Of a DNA stretch of 64,000 bases, positions 52,678 to 64,000 are shown piece after piece (position 1 is the stretch's first letter; each line of letters starts with the position of its first letter). The notes under the pieces are model-generated. The model was not told the origin of the DNA. It ran no database searches and saw only the letters and a program-made list of their open reading frames with translations. The position numbers and the translations under genes were made by a program. The DNA comes from Diplolepis rosae (Eukaryota > Arthropoda > Insecta > Hymenoptera > Diplolepididae), in NCBI GenBank assembly GCA_030998225.1, contig JAPYXD010000409.1:186001-250000 (forward strand). Reading direction: 5' to 3'.

Positions 52678-55600
52678 CATATACAAAATGTCAAATTTAC
52701 AAATGTTAGTGTTTGTCGCAGAATAAATATGAAAACGTTTTCGGAAATCGTTGGTGATTGTCATTCAGCGCGACTATAAACATGATTTATGTGAAGGTCA
52801 ACAACCTTCATTTGATCAGTTCTTCACTCAATTCATTGAATTCAGAAATGTAAATTTCAGATTATCGAATAGTGTATGTCAGATTAAGTATGTACTATCA
52901 TATAATCTCAAACTACATTCAATGGCGTATGCATATATACGAAATATCAAATTTACACATGTTAGTGTTTGTCGCAGAATGAATATGAAAAGCACATAAA
53001 GATCGAAATTGAGAATATGGTTTTGCGTGCTTCATCAAAGAGGTAGATCAAAAAGAAAGTACTTGTGCCTTCCATCGGAGCAAACTGAGTAAAGTTATAA
53101 AACAACAAATGGAAAAACCCCATTTCTAAAAAATAACTTTGTATTCCTTAGCAGCGAATCAACTGTTTAAATTAAATTTCAGTAACATTGTTTTCTATCA
53201 AAAACGCCGTTTGCAACATATAGTATTTATAGTTTCGGCTACTTTTATAGTCTTTTTAAAACATATCACGTTTTCGGAAATCGTTGGTGATTCTCATTCA
53301 GCGCGTCTATAAACATGATTTATGTATAAGTCAACAAACTGCATTTGATCAGTTCTTCACTCAACTCATTGAATTCAGAAATGTAAATTTCGGATTATAG
53401 AATAGTGTATGTCAGATTAAGTATGTACTAACATATAATCTCAATTTACATTCAATGGCGTTTTAACATGTTCGAAATGTCAAATTTACAAATGTTAGTG
53501 TTTGTCGCAGAATGAATATGAAAAGCACATAAAAATCGAATTTGAAAATATGGTTTTGCGTGTTTCATCAAAGAGGTAGATCAAAAAGAAAGTACTTGTG
53601 CCTTCCATCGGAGCAAACTGAGTAAAGTTATAAAACAACAAATGGAAAAACCCCATTTCTAAAAAATAACTTTGTATTTCTTAGCAGCGAATCAACATTT
53701 CAAATTAAAATTCACTAATATTGATTTCTCACAAAAACGCCGTTTGCAGCATATAGTATTTATAGTTCCGGCTACTTTTATAGTCTTTTTGAAACATATC
53801 ACGTTTTTGGAAATCGCTGGTGATTGGCATTCAGCGCGCCTATAAACATGATTTACGTCAAATTCAACAACCTACATTTGATCAGTTCTTCACTTAATGT
53901 ATTATTAATTGAGAAATGTAAATTTCAGATTATCGAATAGTGTATGACAGATAAATTTACATTCAATGGCGTTTGCATATATACGAAATGTCAAATTTAC
54001 AAATGTTAGTGTTTGTCGCAGAATGAATATGAAAAGCACTTAAAAAATCAAAATCCATAATATGGTTTTGCGTGCTTTGATCAAAGAGGTAGATCAAAAA
54101 GAAAGTACTTGTTCCCTCCATCGGAGCAAACTGATCAAAGTTATAAAACAACAAATGGAAAAACCGCATTTCCAAAAAATAACTTTGTATTTCTTCGCAG
54201 CGAATCAACAGTTTAAATTAAATTTCAGTAACATTGTTTTCTATCAAAAACGCCGTTTGCAACATATAGTATTTATAGTTTCGGCTACTTTTATAGTCTT
54301 TTTAAAACATATCACGTTTTTGGAAATCGTTGGTGATTCTCATTCAGCGCGTCTATAAACATGATTTATGTATAAGTCAACAAACTGCATTTGATCAGTT
54401 CTTCACTCAATTCATTGAATTGAGAAATGTAAATTTCAGATTATCGAATAGTGTATGTCAGATTAAGTATGTACTATCATATATTCTCAATTTACATTTA
54501 ATGGCGTTTTCATATGTTCGAAATGTCAAATTTACAAATGTTAGTGTTTGTCGCAGAATGAGTATGAAAAGCACATAACAATCGAAATTGAGAATATGGT
54601 TTTGCGTGTTTCGTCAAAGAAGTAGATCATAAAGAAAGTACTTGTCCCTTCCATCGGAGCAAACTTAGTAAAGTTATAAAGCAACAAATGGAAAAAACCC
54701 ATTTCTAAAAAATAACTTTGTATTTCTTCGCAGCGAATCAACAGTTTAAATTAAATTTCAGTAACATTGTTTTCTATCAAAAACGCCGTTTGCAACATAT
54801 AGTATTTATAGTTTCGGCTACTTTTATAGTCTTTTTAAAACATATCACGTTTTTGGAAATCGTTGGTGATTCTCATTCAGCGCGTATATAAACATGATTT
54901 ATGTATAAGTCAACAAACTGCATTTGATCAGTTCTTCACTCATCTCATTGAATTGAGAAATGTAAATTATTATAAACATATAATCTCAATTTACATTTAA
55001 TGGCGTTTTAATATGTTCGAAATGTCAAATTTACAAATGTTAGTGTTTGTCGCAGAATGAATATGAAAAGCACATAAAAATCGAATTTGAAAATATGGTT
55101 TTGCGTGTTTCGTCAAAGAAGTAGATCATAAAGAAAGTACTTGTGCCTTCCATCGGAGCAAACTTAGTAAAGTTATAAAGCAACAAATGGAAAAAACCCA
55201 TTTCTAAAAAATAACTTTGTATTTCTTAGCAGCGAATCAACAGTTTAAATTAAATTTCAGTAACATTGTTTTCTATCAAAAACGCCGTTTGCAACATATA
55301 GTATTTATAGTTTCGGCTACTTTTATAGTCTTTTTAAAACATATCACGTTTTTGGAAATCGTTGGTGATTCTCATTCAGCGCGTCTATAAACATGATTTA
55401 TGTATAAGTCAACAAACTGCATTTGATCAGTTCTTCACTCATTTCATTGAATTGAGAAATGTAAATTTCAGATTATCGAATAGTGTATGTCAGATTAAGT
55501 ATGTACTAACATATAATCTCAATTTACATTTAATGGCGTTTTAATATGTTCGAAATGTCAAATTTACAAATGTTAGTGTTTGTCGCAGAATGAATATGAA

Positions 55601-58600
55601 AAGCACATAAAAATCGAATTTGAAAATATGGTTTTGCGTGTTTCGTCAAAGAAGTAGATCATAAAGAAAGTACATGTGCCTTCCATCGGAGCAAACTGAG
55701 TAAAGTTATAAAGCAACAAATGGAAAAACCCCATTTCTAAAAAATAACTTTGTATTTCTTAGCAGCGAATCAACAGTTCAAATTAAAATTCACTAATATT
55801 GATTTCTCACAAAAACGCCGTTTGCAACATATAGTATTTATAGTTTCGGCTACTTTTATAGTCTTTTTAAAACATATCACGTTTTTGGAAATCGTTGGTG
55901 ATTCTCATTCAGCGCGTCTATAAACATGATTTATGTAAAAGTCAACAAAGTACATTTGAACAGTTCTTCACTTAATTTATTGAATTGAGAAATGTAAATT
56001 TCAGATTATCGAATAGTGTATGACAGATAAATTTACATTCAATGGCGTTTGCATATATACGAAATGTCAAATTTACAAATGTTAGTGTTTGTCGCAGAAT
56101 GAATATGAAATGCACATAAAAATCGAAATTGAGAATATGGTTTTGCGTGATTTGATCAAAGAGGTAGATCAAAAAGAAAGTACTTGTGCCTTCCATCGGA
56201 GCAAACTGAGTGAAGTTATAAAACAACAAATGGAAAAACCCCATTTCTAAAAAATAACTTTGTATTTCTTAGCAGCGAATCAACAGTTTAAATTAAAATT
56301 CACTCATATTGTTTTCTATCAAAAACGCCGTTTGCAACATATAGTATTTATAGTTTCGGCTACTTTTATAGTCTTTTTAAAACATATCACGTTTTCGGAA
56401 ATCGTTGGTGATTCTCATTCAGCGCGTCTATAAACATGATTTATGTATAAGTCAACAAACTGCATTTGATCAGTTCTTCACTCAATTCATTGAATTGAGA
56501 AATGTAAATTTCAGATTATCGAATAGTGTATGTCAGATTAAGTATGTACTATCATATAATCTCAATTTACATTCAATGGCGTTTTAACATGTTCGAAATG
56601 TCAAATATACAAATGTTAGTGTTTGTCGCAGAATGAATATGAAAAGCACATAAAAATCGAATTTGAAAATATGGTTTTGCGTGTTTCGTCAAAGAAGTAG
56701 ATCATAAAGAAAGTACTTGTCCCTTCCATCGGAGCAAACTTAGTAAAGTTATAAAGCAACAAATGGAAAATCGCATTTCTAAAAAATAACTTTGTATTTC
56801 TTCGCAGCGAATCAACAGTTTAAATTAAATTTCAGTAACATTGTTTTCTATCAAAAACGCCGTTTGCAACATATAGTATTTATAGTTTCGGCTACTTTTA
56901 TAGTCTTTTTAAAACATATCACGTTTTTGGAAATCGTTGGTGATTCTCATTCAGCGCGTCTATAAACATGATTTATGTATAAGTCAACAAACTGCATTTG
57001 ATCAGTTCTTCACTCAATTCATTGAATTGAGAAATGTAAATTTCAGATTATAGAATAGTGTATGTCAGATTAAGTATGTACTAACATATAATCTCAATTT
57101 ACATTCAATGGCGTTTTAACATGTTCGAAATGTCAAATTTACAAATGTTAGTGTTTGTCGCAGAATGAATATGAAAAGCACATAAAAATCGAATTTGAAA
57201 ATATGGTTTTGCGTGTTTCGTCAAAGAAGTAGATCATAAAGAAAGTACATGTGCCTTCCATCGGAGCAAACTGAGTAAAGTTATAAAGCAACAAATGGAA
57301 AAACCCCATTTCTAAAAAATAACTTTGTATTTCTTAGCAGCGAATCAACAGTTCAAATTAAAATTCACTAATATTGATTTCTCACAAAAACGCCGTTTGC
57401 AACATATAGTATTTATAGTTCCGGCTACTTTTATAGTCTTTTTAAAACATATCACGTTTTTGGAAATCGTTGGTGATTCTCATTCAGCGCGTCTATAAAC
57501 ATGATTTATGTAAAAGTCAACAAAGTACATTTGAACAGTTCTTCACTTAATTTATTAAATTGAGAAATAAAAATTTCAGATTATCGAATAGTGTATGACA
57601 GATAAATTTACATTCAATGGCGTTTGCATATATACGAAATGTCAAATTTACAAGTGTTAGTGTTTGTCGCAGAATGAATATGAAAAGCACTTAAAAAATC
57701 GAAATTGAGAATATGGTTTTGCGTGCTTTGATCAAAGAGGTAGATCAAAAAGAAAGTACTTGTTCCTTCCATCGGAGCAAACTGAGTAAAGTTATAAAGC
57801 AACAAATGGAAAAACCCCATTTCTATAAAATAACTTTGTATTTCTTAGCAGCGAATCAACAGTTCAAATTAAAATTCACTAATATTGTTTTCTAACAAAA
57901 ACGCCTTTTGCAGCATATAGTATTTATAGTTCCGGCCACTTTTATAGTCTTTTTGAAACATATCACGTTTTTGGAAATCGTTGGTGATTGCCATTCAGCG
58001 CGCCTACAAACATGATTTACGTCAAATTCAACAACCTACATTTGATCATTTCTTCACTTAATGTATTATTAATTGAGAAATGTAAATGTCAGATTATCGA
58101 AAAGTGTATGTCAGATTAAGTATGTACTATCATATATTCTCAATTTACATTCAATGGCGTTTGCATATATACGAAATGTCAAATTTACAAATGTTAGTGT
58201 TTGTCGCAGAATGAATATGAAAACATATTCGGAAATCGTTGGTGATTGTCATTCAGCGCGACTATAAACATGATTTATGTGAAGGTCAACATCCTACCTT
58301 TGATCAGTTCTTCACTGAATTTATTCAATTGAGAAATGTAAATTTCAGATTATCGAAAAGTGTATTTCAGATTAAGTATGTACTATCATATATTCTCAAT
58401 TTACTTTTAATGGAGATTGGATATGTTCGAAAAGTCAGATTTACAAATGTGAGTGTTTGTCGCAGAATAAATTTGAAATGCACGAAAAAATCGAAATCCA
58501 TAATATGGTTGTGCGTTCTCTCCATCAGAGCAAACTGAGTAAAGTTATAAAACAGCAAATGGAAAAACCCCATTTCTAAAAAATAACTTTGTATTTCTTT

Positions 58601-61600
58601 GCAGCGAATCAACAGTTTATATTAAATTTGAGTAACATTGTTTTCTATCAAAAACGCCGTTTGCAAAATATAGTATTTATAGTTCCGGCTTTTTTTATAG
58701 TTTTTTTTAAAACATATCACGTTTTCGGAAATTGTTTGGTGATTCTCATTCAGCGCGTCTATAAACATGACTTATGTATAAGTCAGCAAACTGCATTTGA
58801 TCAGATCTTCACTCAATTCATTGAATTGAGAAATGTAAATTTCGGATTATGGAATAGTGTATGTCAGATTAATTGACATTCAATGGCGTTTGCATATATA
58901 CGAAATGTCAAATTTACAAATGTTAGTGTTTGTCGCAGAATGAATAGCAAAACGTTTTCGGAAATCGTTGGTGATTGTCATTCAGCGCGACTGCAAACAT
59001 GATTTAAGTCAAAGTCAACAACTTACATTTGATAAGTTCTTCACTCAATTTATTGAATTGAGAAATGTAAATTTCATATTGTCGAAAAGTGTATGTCAGA
59101 TTAAGTATGTACTATCATATATTCTCAATTAACATATAATGGCGTTTTAATATGTTCGAAATGTCAAATATACAAATGTTAGTGTTTGTCGCAGAATGAA
59201 TATGAAAAGCACATAAAAATCGAATTTGAAAATATGGTTTTGCGTGTTTCGTCAAAGAAGTAGATCATAAAGAAAGTACTTGTGCCTTCCATCGGAGCAA
59301 ACTTAGTAAAGTTATAAAGCAACAAATGGAAAAACCCCATTTCTAAAAAATAACTTTGTATTTCTTAGCAGCGAATCAACAGTTCAAATTAAAATTCACT
59401 AATATTGTTTTCTAACAAAAACGCCTTTTGCAGCATATAGTATTTATAGTTCCGGCCACTTTTATAGTCTTTTTGAAACATATCACGTTTTTGGAAATCG
59501 TTGGTGATTGCCATTCAGCGCGCCTACAAACATGATTTACGTCAAATTCAACAACCTACATTTGATCATTTCTTCACTTAATGTATTATTAATTGAGAAA
59601 TGTAAATGTCAGATTATCGAAAAGTGTATGTCAGATTAAGTATGTACTATCATATATTCTCAATTTACATTCAATGGCGTTTGCATATATACGAAATGTC
59701 AAATTTACAAATGTTAGTGTTTGTCGCAGAATGAATATGAAAACATATTCGGAAATCGTTGGTGATTGTCATTCAGCGCGACTATAAACATGATTTATGT
59801 GAAGGTCAACATCCTACCTTTGATCAGTTCTTCACTGAATTTATTCAATTGAGAAATGTAAATTTCAGATTATCGAAAAGTGTATTTCAGATTAAGTATG
59901 TACTATCATATATTCTCAATTTACTTTTAATGGAGATTGGATATGTTCGAAAAGTCAGATTTACAAATGTGAGTGTTTGTCGCAGAATAAATGTGAAATG
60001 CACGAAAAAATCGAAATCCATAATATGGTTGTGCGTGTTTTGATCACAGAGGTAGATTAAAAAGAAAGTACTTGTGCCTTCCATCGGAGCAAACTGAGTA
60101 AAGTTATAAAACAGCAAATGGAAAAACCCCATTTCTAAAAAATAACTTTGTATTTCTTAGCAGCGAATCGACAGTTCAAGGTAAAATTCACTAATATTGT
60201 TTTCTAACAAAAACGCAGTTTGCAGCATATAGTATTTATAGTTCTGGCTACTTTTATAGTCTTTTTAAAACATATCACGTTTTCGGAAATCGTTGGTGTT
60301 TCTCATTCAGCGCGTCTATAAACATGATTTATGTATAAGTCAACAAACTGCATTTGATCAGTTCTTCACTAAACTCATTGAATTGAGAAATGTAAATTTC
60401 GGATTATGGAATAGTGTATGTCAGATTAAGTATGTACTAACATATAATTTCAATTTACATTTAATGGCGTTTTCATATGTTCGAAATGTCAAATTTACAA
60501 ATGTTAGTGTTTGTCGCAGAATGAATATGAAAAGCACATAAAAATCGAATTTGAAAATATGGTTTTGCGTGTTTCGTCAAAGAAGTAGATCATAAAGAAA
60601 GTACTTGTGCCTTCCATCGGAGCAAACTGAGTAAAGTTATAAAGCAACAAATGGAAAAACCCCATTTCTAAAAAATAACTTTGTATTTCTTAGCAGCGAA
60701 TCAACAGTTCAAATTAAAATTCACTAATATTGTTTTCTCACAAAAACGCCGTTTGCAACATATAGTATTTATAGTTTCGGCTACTTTTATAGTCTTTTTA
60801 AAACATATCACGTTTTTGGAAATCGTTGGTGATTCTCATTCAGCGCGTCTATAAACATGATTTATGTAAAAGTCAACAAAGTACATTTGAACAGTTCTTC
60901 ACTTAATTTATTGAATTGAGAAATGTAAATTTCAGATTATCGAATAGTGTATGACAGATAAATTTACATTCAATGGCGTTTGCATATATACGAAATGTCA
61001 AATTTACAAATGTTAGTGTTTGTCGCAGAATGAATAGGAAAACGTTTTCGGAAATCGTTGGTGATTGTCATTCAGCGCGACTGCAAACATGATTTAAGTC
61101 AAAGTCAACAACTTACATTTGATAAGTTCTTCACTCAATTTATTGAATTGAGAAATGTAAATTTCATATTGTCGAAAAGTGTATGTCAGATTAAGTATGT
61201 ACTATCATATATTCTCAATTTACTTTTAAAGGAGATTGGATATGTTCGAAAAGTCAGATTTACAAATGTGAGTGTTTGTCGCAGAATGAGTATGTAAAGC
61301 ACATAACAATCGAAATTGAGAATATGGTTTTGCTTGTTTCATCAAAGAGGTAGATCAAAAAGAAAGTACTTGTGCCTTCCATCGGAACAAACTGAGTAAA
61401 GTTATAAAACAACAAATGGAAAAACCCCATTTCTAAAAAATAACTTTGTATTTCTTAGCAGCGAATCAACAGTTCAAATTAAAATTCACTAATATTGTTT
61501 TCTAACAAAAACGCCGTTTGCAGCATATAGTATTCATAGTTCCGGCTACATTTATAGTTTTTAAAACATATCACGTTTTCGGAAATCGTTGATGATTCTC

Positions 61601-63014
61601 ATTCAGCGCGTCTATAAACATGATTTATGTAAAAGTCAACAAACTACATTTGAACAATTCTTCACTTAATTTATTAAATTGAGAAATAAAAATTTCAGAT
61701 TATCGAATAGTGTATGTCAGATAAATTTACATTCAATGGCGTTTGCATATATACGAAATGTCAAATTTAGAAATGTTAGTGTTTATCGCAGAATGAATAT
61801 GAAAACGTTTTCGGAAATCGTTGGTGATTCTCATTCAGCGCGTCTATAAACATGATTTATGTATAAGTCAAAAAACTGCATTTTATCAGTTCTTCACTCA
61901 ATTCATTGAATTGAGAAATGTAAATTTCAGATTATCGAATAGTGTAAGACAAATAAATTTACATTTAATGGCGTTTTGCATATATACGAAATGTCAAATT
62001 TACAAATTTTAGTGTCTGTCGCAGAATGAATATGAAATGCACATAAAAAATCAAAATCCATAATATGGTTTTGCGTGCTTTGATCAAAGAGGTAGATCAA
62101 AAAGAAAGTACTTGTTCCTTCCATCGGAGCAAACTGAGTGAAGTTATAAAACAACACAACGAAAAACCCCCTTTTTTAAAAAATTACTTTTTATTTCTTT
62201 GCAGCGAATCAACAGTTTTAATTAAATTTCAGTAACATTGTTTTCTATCAAAAACGCCGTTTGCAACATATAGTATTTATAGTTTCGGCTACTTTTATAG
62301 TCTTTTTAAAACATATCACGTTTTTGGAAATCGTTGGTGATTGTCATTCAGCGCGCCTATAAACATGGTTTAAGTGAAAGCCAACAAACTGCATTTGATC
62401 AGTTCTTCACTCAATTTATTGAATTGAGAAATGTAAATTTCAGATTATCGAATAGTGTAAGACGAATAAATTTACATTCAATGGCGTTTTGCATATATAC
62501 GAAATGTCAAATATACAAATGTTAGTGTCTGTCGCAGAATGAATATGAAATGCACATAAAAAATCAAAATCCATAATATGGTTTTGCGTGATTTGATCAA
62601 AGAGGTAGATCAAAAAGAAAGTACTTGTTCCTTCCATCGGGCAAACTGAGTGAAGTTATAAAACAACACATCGAAAAACCCCATTTCTAAAAATTTACTT
62701 TTTATTTCTTTGCAGCGAATCAACAGTTTAAATTAAATTTCAGTAACATTGTTTTCTATCAAAAACGCCGTTTGCAACATATAGTATTTATAGTTTCGGC
62801 TACTTTAATAGATTTTTTAAAACATATCACTTTTTCGGAAATCGTTGGTGATTCTCATTCAGCGCGTCTATAAACATGATTTATGTATAGGTCAACAAAC
62901 TGTCAAATTTACAAATGTTAGTGTTTGTCGCAGAATGAATATGAAATGCACATAAAAATCGAAATTGAGAATATGGTTTTGCGTGATTTGATTAAAGAGG
63001 TTGATCAAAAAGAA
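52678..63014 (+). repeat. Satellite array, plus orientation, about 23 units
   Basis: Units are phased on GGAAATCGTTGGTGATT at 52,743; 53,276; 53,809; 54,322; 54,855; 55,354; 55,887; 56,397; 56,929; 57,462; 57,973; 58,231; 58,727; 58,960; 59,493; 59,751; 60,285; 60,818; 61,050; 61,581; 61,813; 62,326 and 62,837. Spacings are mostly 531-534 or 496-513. Short units of 232-258 keep only the first half and join at GAATATGAAAAC followed by TTTTCGGAAATCG or ATATTCGGAAATCG. The 511 form lacks about 22 bp around GTATGTCAGATTAAGTATG. Confidence 0.95.
57973..60030 (+). repeat. Higher-order repeat in the satellite, period 1520 bp
   Basis: The block from about 57,840 to 58,500 recurs almost identically from about 59,360 to 60,020. 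It includes the rare ACATATTCGGAAATCG junction and the GTGAAGGTCAACATCCTACC variant. The unit order 258-496-233-533 intervenes. Confidence 0.85.
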
Positions 63015-64000
63015 ATCACCAACGATTTACAAAAACGTGATATGTTTTAAAAAGACTATAAAAGTTGCCGACAACATAAGTTCTATGTATTGAAAACGGC
63101 GTTTTTGTTAGAAAACATTATTAGTGACATTTAATTTGAACCTTTGAGTCGCTGCAAAGAAATACAAAGTAATTTTTTAGAAATGAGGTTTTTCGATTCG
63201 TTGTTTTATAACATTACTCAGTTTGCTCCGATGGAAGGCACAAGTATTTTCTTTTTGATCTACCTCTTTGATCAGAACACGCAAAACCATATTATGGATT
63301 TAGATCTTTTAAGTGCTTTTCATATTCATTCTGCGACAAACACTAACATTTGTAAATTCGAATTTTCGACTATATGCAAACGAAAATTCAAATTTCTCAA
63401 TTAAAACTACATTACGTGAAGAACTGATCAAATGAAGGTTGTTGAATTTGACGTAAATCATGTTTATGGACGCGCAGAATGACAATCACCAACGATTTAC
63501 AAAAACGTGATATGTTTCAAAACGACTATAAAAGTAGCCGGAACTGCATGGTGCGAACTGCTTTTCTGCTAGAAAACAATGTTAGTGAAATTTAATTTAA
63601 ACTGTTGATTCACTGCGAAGAAATACAATGTTATTTTTTGAAATGGGGTTTTTCGATTTATTCTTTTATAACATTATTCAGTTTTTATATGTGCTTTTCA
63701 TATTCATTCTGCGACAAATGCTAACATTTTTAAATTTGACTTTTCGAATATACGCAAACGCCATTGAATGTAAATTGAGATTTTATTTTACTACATACTT
63801 AATCTGACATACACTATTCGATAATCAGAAATTTACATTTCTCAATGTAATAAATAGAGTGAAGAACTGATAAAATGTAGGTTGTTGACTTTCACGTAAA
63901 TCATGTTTATAGACGCGCTGAATGACAATCACCAACGATTTCCAAAAACGTGATATGTTTCAAAAAGACTATAAAAGTTGCCGACAACATAAGTTCTATA
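63015..64000 (-). repeat. Satellite array, inverted orientation, to window edge
   Basis: From 63,015 the sequence is the reverse complement of the satellite unit, with TCACCAACGATTT at 63,016, 63,486 and 63,929. Spacings are 470 and 443, shorter than the plus-orientation long unit. Divergence from the plus units is greater (for example CTGCATGGTGCGAACTGC). The array continues beyond the window. Confidence 0.95.

Noticed and set aside
52751..62525. Many short open frames of 60-99 codons with similar peptide text (for example VYKHDLC, FDQFFTQF) across the array
   Set aside because: They are the same frame of the satellite unit read repeatedly. Most begin at TTG or GTG and not ATG, and the 511 bp unit form disrupts the frame. 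No sign of protein-level constraint.

Overview
The window is AT-rich eukaryotic DNA made almost entirely of nested mobile elements, with no recognisable host gene. An arthropod, most likely an insect, fits best: there are several Ty3/gypsy lineages, an R1-type LINE gag ORF, a Penelope-like element with a GIY-YIG domain, several mariner/Tc1 remnants and many short inverted-repeat elements. The order cannot be fixed from this sequence. It looks like heterochromatin that has taken repeated insertions.

Layout. 1-6978: a gypsy element (LTR, tRNA-Leu type primer site, broken gag and pol, then an open 685-codon integrase frame). 7-19 kb: gene-free inverted-repeat elements and repeat copies, including a TA-flanked 1.1 kb element, a 473 bp hairpin, a tandem repeat family (U) carrying both a 294 bp hammerhead-motif insertion and a 576 bp foldback, and a mariner split by a 900 bp insertion. 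19-28 kb: a composite inverted-repeat structure with a GAGG-rich MITE, four copies of a GTGCCT-ended element, a GC-rich minisatellite, and two opposite halves of one mariner family. 29.4-35 kb: a second gypsy copy cut up by a palindrome, a 1.1 kb repeat and a Tc1 remnant. 35.4-40.05 kb: more U copies, then a third gypsy lineage with a second foldback in its leader. 40.67-42.76 kb: a Penelope-like element between inverted terminal repeats. 43.5-52.5 kb: gypsy debris, a duplicated tRNA-like segment, a palindrome, a 1.35 kb TA-flanked element, a possible minus-strand first exon and an R1-clade ORF1. 52.68-64.0 kb: a satellite array with a long unit near 533 bp and a short unit of 232-258 bp, reversing orientation near 63,015 and running off the right edge.

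The genes do not form a cellular pathway. What ties the window together is layered transposition, and several repeat copies serve as empty sites for others. These comparisons support a 13 bp target duplication for the hammerhead-motif insertion, a 2 bp TT duplication for one foldback and for the GAGG MITE, and a 3 bp TCA duplication for the insertion inside mariner. The most unusual items are the two foldbacks with unlike arms but the same CCCTAGCG ends and an identical 37 bp apex motif, the retrozyme-like insertion, and the modular satellite.
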